DNA of 7,657 nt, taken from Sphingomonadaceae bacterium (lineage in GTDB: Bacteria; Pseudomonadota; Alphaproteobacteria; Sphingomonadales; Sphingomonadaceae). Position 1 is the stretch's first letter, and every line of letters starts with the position of its first letter. The position numbers were made by a program, and so were the translations under genes. Of the stretch, positions 1 to 5,569 are shown piece after piece. Below the pieces are notes generated by a model. It did not search any database and had not been told where the DNA came from. It saw only the letters and a program-made list of their open reading frames with translations. The DNA lies in assembly GCA_947446935.1 (NCBI GenBank), contig CANFIV010000064.1, forward strand, positions 1 to 7,657, read 5' to 3'.

Positions 1-258
1 GCCGTTCTGAAAACCTTTGGCGATGCGCATGGCTGGGTCGATCTGGGGCGCAAGCACATCCCCGCGCCCGAGCGGAACTATTCGTGGTGGTCTTATCGCT
101 CCTATTGGCGCGAGAAGGATCAGGGTCGGCGGCTGGACCATATGTGGGCCTCACCCGAGCTCGCCGCGCAGTCGGCGACGCACCGCATTGTCGAGGAAAC
201 GCGGCGCTGGGATCAGCCTTCGGACCATGTGCCGCTGATGACCGGGTTTACGCTGTGA
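1..258 (+). CDS. xth: Exodeoxyribonuclease III (C-terminal part, 5' truncated by window edge)
   Basis: Only the last 85 residues are present, read in frame from base 1 to the TGA at 256-258; the family is usually about 255-270 residues, so roughly the first two thirds lie outside the window. The product is an AP endonuclease and 3'-5' exonuclease of the exonuclease-endonuclease-phosphatase fold, acting in base excision repair. Visible family marks are NYSWWSYR (residues 26-33 of the fragment), GRRLDHMW (42-49) with the conserved Asp, and PSDHVPL (73-79) with the invariant Asp-His pair that ends the active site. The stop overlaps the GTG start of ribA by four bases (GTGA), suggesting co-transcription and translational coupling. 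The family call is very secure. The choice between xth paralogues (many alphaproteobacteria have two) cannot be made from this fragment. Confidence 0.93.
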   Translation, partial: AVLKTFGDAHGWVDLGRKHIPAPERNYSWWSYRSYWREKDQGRRLDHMWASPELAAQSATHRIVEETRRWDQPSDHVPLMTGFTL

Positions 259-1340
259 GCGGAGGCCACCCGCGCAAGGTGGCGTTGGCACTGGACGCCT
301 TGCGCCATGGCTGGGCGATCAAGGTCGAAGGCGAAGGTGGCGCGCTCGATCTGCTGCCGGCGGAAACCGGCTTTGCCCAGCCGGGACTCTACGCAGCACG
401 GTTGCTGATTTCCGCCGCGCGCGCCGCGACGCTGAAGCTCACCAATCAGCGCGAGGCTGCCGCGCCAGAGGCGCCCGTGATGATCCACGGCGCAGAGCCT
501 TTCTCGCTCCACGCCGCGCGGACACTGGCAGATCCGGCGCTCGATCTGGCCGAACCGCTGCGCGGACCATTCCGCGCCGACCCGTTTGTAGCACATGCTG
601 CAGCAGTCGCGGCGCTCGATCTAGCGCGACTTGCGGGAATCCTGCCTGCGTTCATGGTCTCAACCGGGATCGAACCTGCCGTCGCCGTCAGCACCGCCGA
701 TCTCGCTGCGTTCAAGGACCCGCTGGAACTGACAATCCAGGCCCGCGCGCGGCTTCCGGTGCACGCCTGCGATGCGGCCGAGATCGTGGCATTCCGCGCG
801 CGCGACGACATGCGCGAGCATGTCGCGCTGGTGATTGGAGAGCAGCGGGGCGACACAGTACCGCTCGTGCGGCTGCACAGCGAATGCCTGACCGGCGACG
901 TGCTCGGCAGCCTCAAATGTGATTGCGGGCCGCAGCTCGACGCCGCGCTGGCGCGAATGGCCGAAGAGGCGCGCGGCGGCGGCCCAAATGGAAGCGGATG
1001 GGGACTGCTGCTCTACCTCAGGCAAGAAGGACGCGGCATCGGCCTGATCAACAAACTGCGCGCCTATGAGCTTCAGGATCAAGGCTTCGACACGGTCGAT
1101 GCCAACGAGCGGCTGGGCCTGCCGAGCGAGGCGCGTGATTTCCCGGTGGCGGCGCGGATGCTTGATCTGCTGGGTGTTCCGGCTGTGCGGCTGCTGACCA
1201 ACAATCCCGCAAAAGTCGCCGCGCTGGAGCGTGTGGGCGTGATAGTGACCGAGCGCGTGGCGCACCAGCTGCCCGCCAATCCGCACAATGCGCGCTATCT
1301 CGATACCAAGCGGGACCGGACCGGACATTTGCTGAAGTAG
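255..1340 (+). CDS. ribA: GTP cyclohydrolase II with degenerate RibB-like N-terminal domain
   Basis: This 361-residue protein should catalyse the first committed step of riboflavin synthesis, GTP to 2,5-diamino-6-ribosylamino-pyrimidinone 5'-phosphate, formate and pyrophosphate, in the cytoplasm. The catalytic domain is about residues 166-361. It shows the zinc-binding RLHSECLTGD (C211) and KCDCG (C222, C224), YLRQEGRGIGL (254-264), RAYELQDQG (Tyr271), DTVDANERLG, the nucleophile Arg in EARDF (R294) and RLLTNNPAK (312-320). The E. coli Asp126 position is Glu292 here, and about seven extra Gly/Ser/Pro-rich residues precede YLRQEGR. Residues about 8-150 resemble a 3,4-dihydroxybutanone phosphate synthase without its catalytic acids (ALDALRHG at 13-20, ALDLARLAGILPA at 120-132). 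The GTG at 255 was chosen because it overlaps the xth stop (GTGA). An in-frame GTG at 279 has a GGAGG at 261-265 but a 13-base spacer, so it is a possible alternative (353 residues). Monofunctional RibA proteins such as that of E. coli are about 200 residues, so the extension is real and long. Confidence 0.93.
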   Translation: MSGGHPRKVALALDALRHGWAIKVEGEGGALDLLPAETGFAQPGLYAARLLISAARAATLKLTNQREAAAPEAPVMIHGAEPFSLHAARTLADPALDLAEPLRGPFRADPFVAHAAAVAALDLARLAGILPAFMVSTGIEPAVAVSTADLAAFKDPLELTIQARARLPVHACDAAEIVAFRARDDMREHVALVIGEQRGDTVPLVRLHSECLTGDVLGSLKCDCGPQLDAALARMAEEARGGGPNGSGWGLLLYLRQEGRGIGLINKLRAYELQDQGFDTVDANERLGLPSEARDFPVAARMLDLLGVPAVRLLTNNPAKVAALERVGVIVTERVAHQLPANPHNARYLDTKRDRTGHLLK

Positions 1341-1346
1341 CGAGGC

Positions 1347-1811
1347 CTAGAGATCCCCGCGTTCAAGCTCCAGGAGTGCGGGCGGCAGGCGCAATGTGCG
1401 CGCGGCGAGGCGGGTTTCGAGCAGGAGCAGCACCAACGCGCCCATCAAGAGCGTGATCGCGAGGAAGAACGTCGCGGCGGTGAGCAAACGGAGATCGGTG
1501 CCGGACATTTCACTGAAGAACAGCGCGCCGACCGTGGAGCCGATGGCAAGGCCGCTCAGCACCAGAAGCAGCAGTGCGCGGCCGATATGGGCGATGCGCC
1601 GATCAATATGGCGCATTTCGATTACGACCGCGTCATGCTCGGTGCCCTTGGTGCCCGCATGGAGCATCTGCAAGTGGCGCGAGCGATCGACCATGCGGCC
1701 GAGGCGCGTGGTCAGGATATTCATGATATTGCCGATGGCCACGAGCACAAAGACCGGAGCCAGCGCGAGCTGGATGGTCTGCGCGATCATGCCTGGATGT
1801 TCAGGCAGCAT
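1347..1811 (-). CDS. DUF2721 family small membrane protein
   Basis: The 154-residue protein matches the DUF2721 family from memory: one N-terminal membrane segment (about residues 9-33), the family-like NILTTRLGRMVDRSR stretch (31-45), a charged middle loop (about 44-78), then two further hydrophobic helices (about 79-100 and 107-132) and a short basic tail. The family's function is unknown and I assign none. The gene starts 15 bases after the manA stop on the same strand, so it probably shares the manC-manA transcript, but nothing in the protein points to mannose metabolism. The ATG at 1811 follows a modest GGTGG; an ATG seven codons later (1790) places the start right at the first membrane helix and is also possible. 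Its stop lies six bases from the convergent ribA stop. Confidence 0.82.
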   Translation of the reverse strand: MLPEHPGMIAQTIQLALAPVFVLVAIGNIMNILTTRLGRMVDRSRHLQMLHAGTKGTEHDAVVIEMRHIDRRIAHIGRALLLLVLSGLAIGSTVGALFFSEMSGTDLRLLTAATFFLAITLLMGALVLLLLETRLAARTLRLPPALLELERGDL

Positions 1812-1826
1812 ATTCAGCCACCATCC

Positions 1827-2630
1827 TCAGGCGGCACGGACGAGTATGCTCTGGCATCCCGGACCGAAGGTGATGGCCGAGACATCCGGTGCCGCGGCGC
1901 ATTCACCCGGCAGCAGCACGTCGCCAGCCAGCTCCACTTCGCCCCGACGCGGTATCACCAGCATCGGTCCGGCATATTCGGCCATGAGCGCCGCATCCGG
2001 CGTGCCCTCCACGCGGTGCGCGGTGAAATAGGGACCGCGCGCGAGTTCCACCGTGCCGGTCGGCTCAAGATGGCGGTGCAGCGCTGGATCGTACGGCTCG
2101 CCGCGCGCGACCACGATACCTTTGTCGAGATGGAGCGTACGCGGGCGGCCATAATCATAGAGACGGTACGTCACGTCAGAGTTCTGCTGGATCTCGATCA
2201 GGCTTACCCCGGCCCCGATGGCGTGGACCGTGCCCGACGGGATATAGAAAAAATCGCCCGCCTGGACGCCATGCCAATCGAGCAGGTCCTCGATGCTGCC
2301 ATCGAGCGCGGCGGCGCGCATCGCTTCGGAGCCGATTGGCTCCTTGAAGCCGATGCCGAGCGCGGCACCCGGCTCCGCATCGATCACCAGCCAGCATTCC
2401 TCCTTGCCCGTATCGTATTCGCCCAGATCCGCGGCTTGCGCATCGTTCGGGTGAACTTGCACCGAGAGCTTCTCGCTGGTGAAGATGTATTTCACGAGCA
2501 GCGAAAACACGTCCACGGTCGGCTCAAACCAGATTTCGCCGATGCGCTTGCCATACGGCGCGACAAACGGCGTGGGCAATTGATCACGGCCCCAGGGCTT
2601 TTCAACGGTGCGGACGGTGAGTGCGCTCAT
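1827..2630 (-). CDS. manA: Mannose-6-phosphate isomerase, class I (short form)
   Basis: This 267-residue cupin-fold zinc enzyme interconverts fructose-6-phosphate and mannose-6-phosphate, feeding GDP-mannose synthesis. Visible marks are EKPWGRDQL (10-18), GEIWF (31-35), SVQVHPND (56-63) with the zinc ligands Gln58 and His60, GKEECW (75-80) with ligand Glu78, PSGTVHAIG (131-139) with ligand His136, and the active-site stretch NSDVTYRLYDYGR (150-162) with Arg156. The length fits short bacterial class I enzymes rather than the roughly 390-residue enterobacterial ManA. The start is the ATG at 2630, which overlaps the manC stop as ATGA; the open frame continues upstream to 2855, but that part lies over manC and does not look like protein sequence. 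A GGGAG sits 10 bases upstream. The symbol manA is by function; some genomes call similar short forms pmi. Confidence 0.92.
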   Translation of the reverse strand: MSALTVRTVEKPWGRDQLPTPFVAPYGKRIGEIWFEPTVDVFSLLVKYIFTSEKLSVQVHPNDAQAADLGEYDTGKEECWLVIDAEPGAALGIGFKEPIGSEAMRAAALDGSIEDLLDWHGVQAGDFFYIPSGTVHAIGAGVSLIEIQQNSDVTYRLYDYGRPRTLHLDKGIVVARGEPYDPALHRHLEPTGTVELARGPYFTAHRVEGTPDAALMAEYAGPMLVIPRRGEVELAGDVLLPGECAAAPDVSAITFGPGCQSILVRAA

Positions 2631-3667
2631 TGGTTCGCGGCTCCCGCAAGCTTGCCAACGCGCTGCGCGCCGGCGGTGGTGCAGACCAGCACGTCGCCCT
2701 TGTCGACGACGACGATAAGGTCGCTCGCTCCGATGACAGAGACATGCGGACCGTCGGTATCGACCATGACATTGGTGCAGCCGACGATCTCTGCGGGCCC
2801 GCGCACGGCATTTCCATCCTCGTCTTGGTCCAGCGCTTCGTGCAGCGCCTGCCAATTGCCAATATCGGACCAGGCCATCGCGGCGGGGACCATGGCGGCA
2901 TGCGCGGTGTTTTCCATCACCGCATAATCGACCGATTCACCCTCGATCCGCGCGAAGGCGGCTGCATCGGGATAGAAGCGCGTGCCCTCGCTCTGGCCAT
3001 GCGCCACGGCATCGCGCACAGCGGCGGCAAGTGCGGGGCGGTGCGCGGCAAGTTCATCAAGGAAGGTGCCAGCGCGGAACGCAAATATACCGCCGTTCCA
3101 AGCATAACTACCATCAGCAAGGAACCCGAGCGCGCGCTCTAGATCAGGCTTCTCGACAAACTGGGCGACTGCGAAGCCGCCGCTTTCGGGGATGGGCGCG
3201 CCGCGCTTCAGATAGCCGAAGCCGGTTTCAGGCGCGGTCGCGGCGATGCCGAAGGAGACGAGCCACCCCTTGGCCGCAAGCTTTGCCGCCTCCTGCGCAG
3301 CGGCCTGGAACGCGGCGACATCGCCGATGTGATGGTCGCTCGGGCAGACAAGCATGACCGCGTCTGAGGGCAACTGCAGCGCGGCGAGCGCGATGGCCGC
3401 CGCGGTGTTCTTGCCCTCGGGCTCCACGATCACGCGGCTGGCGGCTGGATCGGGAAGTTGCGCCTCGACATGCTCAAGATGCAGCGCACCGGTGACCACA
3501 ACCGGTGGGCCAAACCCGGCCTCGCGGCTGCAGCGCAGCACGGTCGCTTCGAACAGCGTGGTATCGCCGACAAGCGGCAGAAACGGCTTGGGCTTGGCCT
3601 TGCGTGAGCGCGGCCAGAGGCGCGTGCCGCTGCCGCCGCACAGAACTACGGGAATGATGGTGTTCAT
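2627..3667 (-). CDS. manC: Mannose-1-phosphate guanylyltransferase (monofunctional)
   Basis: The 346-residue enzyme makes GDP-mannose from mannose-1-phosphate and GTP, a precursor for exopolysaccharide, lipopolysaccharide sugars and GDP-fucose or GDP-rhamnose. The nucleotidyltransferase signature GGSGTRLWPRSR (11-22) with PKPFLPL (26-32) is intact. It is followed by EGKNTA (84-89), PSDHHI (109-114) with the metal-binding Asp, GFGYLKRG (149-156), FVEKPD (170-175), WNGGIF (190-195), SVDYAVME (245-252) and WSDIGNW (266-272). The protein ends about where the fused isomerase cupin domain would begin in bifunctional AlgA/ManC-type enzymes (about 470-480 residues). The isomerase is supplied by the separate class I gene directly downstream, overlapping by ATGA. 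The ATG at 3667 is preceded by AGGA five bases upstream. It is the first gene of the manC-manA-DUF2721 set. Confidence 0.94.
   Translation of the reverse strand: MNTIIPVVLCGGSGTRLWPRSRKAKPKPFLPLVGDTTLFEATVLRCSREAGFGPPVVVTGALHLEHVEAQLPDPAASRVIVEPEGKNTAAAIALAALQLPSDAVMLVCPSDHHIGDVAAFQAAAQEAAKLAAKGWLVSFGIAATAPETGFGYLKRGAPIPESGGFAVAQFVEKPDLERALGFLADGSYAWNGGIFAFRAGTFLDELAAHRPALAAAVRDAVAHGQSEGTRFYPDAAAFARIEGESVDYAVMENTAHAAMVPAAMAWSDIGNWQALHEALDQDEDGNAVRGPAEIVGCTNVMVDTDGPHVSVIGASDLIVVVDKGDVLVCTTAGAQRVGKLAGAANQ
2641..2645 (-). promoter_or_regulatory. Ribosome binding site of manA, inside the manC end
   Basis: The minus strand reads GGGAG ten bases before the ATG at 2630, within the last codons of manC. 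Together with the ATGA overlap it supports the start at 2630 and suggests manA can be initiated independently as well as by coupling. Confidence 0.55.
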
Positions 3668-3792
3668 GGGTATCCTGTCTCACACCCCCGTGCTTGCGCA
3701 CCAGCTTTGCGGGGCCTCGTGTCATATGGCAATAGCTTCGACGAAACTCTCTGCCATCTGTTATCGCATCAAAAATGGTCCGGTTTCACAGG
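3668..3792 (-). other. Intergenic leader of manC with a possible hairpin
   Basis: This 125-base gap between the TonB-like gene and manC is the longest non-coding stretch in the window, so the manC promoter most likely lies here. I could not identify a convincing -35/-10 pair: a TTGATG-like element near 3754-3759 lacks a good partner. An imperfect hairpin is visible at 3686-3714: CCCCG (3686-3690) pairs with CGGGG (3710-3714), and inside it GCT (3692-3694) pairs with AGC (3703-3705). On the minus strand it lies about ten bases upstream of the ribosome binding site. No T-rich run follows it, so it is not a typical intrinsic terminator. Confidence 0.4.
3673..3676 (-). promoter_or_regulatory. Ribosome binding site of manC
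   Basis: On the minus strand the sequence reads AGGA followed by a five-base spacer and the ATG at 3667. It fixes the manC start, since the same region has no better-placed in-frame start upstream. Confidence 0.6.
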
Positions 3793-4515
3793 TCACGGCA
3801 CGAACCAACGTTGTTCCCAGCCATAGTCGGAATCGATCGCCCTGCCTCGGCGATCGGTGGCCGGGCGAAAGCGGAACCGTTCGACGGCGAGGCGGCAAGT
3901 GATCGCGTCAGACTCCGGATCGGGGCTCGGCACCTGAATGCGGCAGCCATGGGCGCGGCCATCAGCCCCCACGGTGAGCACGATGACCACACGGCTGCCG
4001 AGCCTGAGATCGCGACCGCGTTCGGGGTAGTCGCGAACAGAGGAGATATCACCCGCGATCTTGGCCAAAGACTGGAGCGGCGGACCGCCGCCTCCATCAC
4101 CCTCGCCCGCATTGCCGCTGCCAGTCCCTACCCCGGAATCACCCGATCCAGCCCCGGCTCCAACCCCTATGCCGGTGGCGGGCGCTGCAGGCACCGCCGG
4201 GGCCGGAAGGCGGGTTGGTAAGGCGATCGCGACTTTAGGCGGCGCGGGCTTGGCGGCGGGTGCTTCCGGCTTTGGAGGCGCGGGACTCGGTTCCGGACTC
4301 GGCTTGTCGAGCGGCACCACATAAGCGGCAGGTGGCTGCGTTTGCCGAACGAGCGCCATCGGACCGCCAGCCAGACCCAGAACCACCGCAAAAACGAACA
4401 AGACCTGCAGCAGCACGACAAGCGCGATCACGCGGAAACGCGCCCGCGGGCTGAGCGCGGGACTATCGCTGTAGCGCGTGCCCGAGTCGGCCGGGCGGGC
4501 AGTTACGGGGTGCAT
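3793..4515 (-). CDS. TonB-like protein (energy transducer TonB family)
   Basis: The 240-residue protein has the TonB plan. A short cytoplasmic N-terminus ends in basic residues (RARFR, 24-28), followed by one membrane anchor (about 29-50), a Pro/Ala-rich spacer (about 60-115) and a Gly/Ser-rich spacer (about 115-145). The C-terminal domain (about 157-240) carries DYPERGRDLRLGSRVVIVL, VGADGRAHGCRIQ, ITCRLAVERFRFRPATDRRG and a terminal YGWEQRW. TonB proteins transmit inner-membrane proton motive force to outer-membrane receptors. The paired cysteines C191 and C207 fit a pattern I associate with sphingomonad TonB-like proteins, probably a periplasmic disulfide. There is no exbB, exbD or receptor gene in the window, so whether it is a working transducer or only shares the domain is open. 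It starts 45 bases after fdhD on the same strand. No clear ribosome binding site precedes the ATG at 4515, but no better start exists, because the basic stretch and the membrane helix follow at once. Confidence 0.8.
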   Translation of the reverse strand: MHPVTARPADSGTRYSDSPALSPRARFRVIALVVLLQVLFVFAVVLGLAGGPMALVRQTQPPAAYVVPLDKPSPEPSPAPPKPEAPAAKPAPPKVAIALPTRLPAPAVPAAPATGIGVGAGAGSGDSGVGTGSGNAGEGDGGGGPPLQSLAKIAGDISSVRDYPERGRDLRLGSRVVIVLTVGADGRAHGCRIQVPSPDPESDAITCRLAVERFRFRPATDRRGRAIDSDYGWEQRWFVP

Positions 4516-4560
4516 GGCGCGCGCTCTAGAGCATAGGGTAGGGACTCGGGAACCCCTCCG

Positions 4561-5346
4561 CTAGCTGGCGAGAAAGCTATCCTCCCGCGCGAGCGAGACG
4601 AGGCGCAAGCCATGCGCTGCAGCCTGATCCGCCGCGAGCGTGGAAGCGGCAGAAATCGTCACCAGCAGCGGGCAGCCTGCGAGCACCGCCTTCTGCACGA
4701 GTTCGAAGCTGCACCGCGCCGTGAGGACAATGAACCCCTCGCCTGCACCAAGCCCGGCGCCCGCCATCGCGCCGAGCAACTTGTCGAGCGCATTGTGGCG
4801 GCCGACATCCTCGCGCACCATGCGGACAGTGCCATCGGGATCACAGAACGCAGCGGCGTGTGCGGCGCGGGTGGCGCGGCTGAGCGGCTGAAGCGCAGGC
4901 AAGGCGGTGATGGCGCGGAAGATCGCGGCGTCTTCCACAGCAAGCCGTGCGGTGACAGGCGGCAGCGGGCGCAACACCTGCTCAAGGCTTTCAATGCCGC
5001 AGAGCCCGCAACTGCCTTCGGAAAGGCGCAAACGTGCGCGCTCCATCAACGGGGCGGCATCGGTTGCGGCAAGCTGAATCCGCAGCATCCAACCGCCGCT
5101 GGGCACTTCCACCGCATCGACCGAGACAATCTGATCGGGCGCGCTGACGAGTTGTTCGGAGAGGCAGAAACCCAGCGCATAATCGGCGAAATCCGCCGGG
5201 GTGGCCATCATCACCGCATACCCCAGTCCGTTGATCTCGATCGCGACAGGCGCTTCAATCGCCAGCATGCGCTCGCGCTGGGCGGCCGGGCGGCTATCGG
5301 CGAAATGTTCGGCAAAGGTATGCGGCCGCGCCGCCTCAGGCAGCAT
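4561..5346 (-). CDS. fdhD: Formate dehydrogenase accessory sulfurtransferase FdhD
   Basis: The 261-residue protein belongs to the FdhD/FdsC family, which passes sulfur from a cysteine desulfurase to the bis-molybdopterin guanine dinucleotide cofactor and is needed for active formate dehydrogenase. Visible marks are EAPVAIEING (31-40), AVMMATPADFADYALGF (44-60), the catalytic loop SCGLCG (112-117) with C113 and C116, VREDVGRHNALDKLLG (177-192) and VLTARCSFELVQKAV (207-221). The open frame continues upstream to 5406, but an ATG at 5346 overlapping the end of fdsD by 11 bases gives a normal-length protein and has a GGG-rich stretch (AAGGG) just before it. A later ATG at 5268 would cut into the conserved N-terminus. 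It lies directly after fdsD, in the same operon as its client enzyme. Confidence 0.94.
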   Translation of the reverse strand: MLPEAARPHTFAEHFADSRPAAQRERMLAIEAPVAIEINGLGYAVMMATPADFADYALGFCLSEQLVSAPDQIVSVDAVEVPSGGWMLRIQLAATDAAPLMERARLRLSEGSCGLCGIESLEQVLRPLPPVTARLAVEDAAIFRAITALPALQPLSRATRAAHAAAFCDPDGTVRMVREDVGRHNALDKLLGAMAGAGLGAGEGFIVLTARCSFELVQKAVLAGCPLLVTISAASTLAADQAAAHGLRLVSLAREDSFLAS

Positions 5347-5569
5347 GCGCGCCCTTGGCCGCGAGGCGCGAGAGCGCGGCATGCGAGATGGGATCGAGCT
5401 CTGCACCTTCCGGTGCTTCCAGCACGGCGAAGATTTGCTGGAGCATGCGCGGGGTCCAGAACGCCTTGATGTGATCGGCGATCATGGTGACCGGGTCCGG
5501 ATCATGCGTGACATTCCGCGCGATCTGGTTGGCCATATAGATCAGCTTGTCGAGGGTATGCGCGCTCAT
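5336..5569 (-). CDS. fdsD: NAD-dependent formate dehydrogenase delta subunit
   Basis: This 77-residue protein matches the small FdsD subunit of soluble NAD-dependent formate dehydrogenases, which associates with the catalytic subunit and stabilises the complex and its cofactor. The family-like features are KLIYMANQIARN (8-19) near the start and ADHIKAFWTPRMLQQIF (31-47) in the middle, followed by a short Ala-rich tail. No catalytic residues or metal ligands are apparent. Its ATG overlaps the fdsA stop as ATGA, with a GGAG eight bases upstream, and its end overlaps fdhD by 11 bases. Position and size strengthen a call that sequence alone would make less certain. Confidence 0.88.
   Translation of the reverse strand: MSAHTLDKLIYMANQIARNVTHDPDPVTMIADHIKAFWTPRMLQQIFAVLEAPEGAELDPISHAALSRLAAKGAHAA

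Noticed and set aside
84..254. Upstream extension of the ribA reading frame to an ATG at 84
   Set aside because: It lies over the clearly coding end of xth in another frame and does not resemble RibA; the GTG at 255 fits better.
1321..1518. Repeat of CCGGACATTT followed by a CTGAAG-like end at 1321 and 1501
   Set aside because: The two copies lie in unrelated coding contexts on opposite genes and are only about 10 bases long; coincidence is the simplest explanation.
2631..2855. Upstream extension of the manA frame by 75 codons
   Set aside because: The extra residues are Arg-rich out-of-frame manC sequence; the ATGA overlap at 2630 with its ribosome binding site is the real start.
1587..2927. 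446-codon plus-strand open frame opposite DUF2721, manA and manC
   Set aside because: It runs antisense to three well-recognised genes, and its translation shows no family resemblance. Long antisense frames are common in GC-rich coding DNA.
4523..4532. Perfect 10-base palindrome GCTCTAGAGC upstream of the TonB-like gene
   Set aside because: A single short palindrome without a second copy or a promoter context could be an operator, but chance cannot be excluded.
4516..4560. Possible terminator between fdhD and the TonB-like gene
   Set aside because: Only a four-pair stem with a wobble can be drawn around GGG/CCC, with no T-run after it; too weak to annotate.
5347..5406. Upstream extension of fdhD by 20 codons
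   Set aside because: It is Arg/Ser-rich and overlaps the end of fdsD; the ATG at 5346 gives the normal family length.
4612..5469. 285-codon plus-strand open frame opposite fdhD
   Set aside because: It is a shadow of fdhD and fdsD on the other strand with no recognisable protein features.
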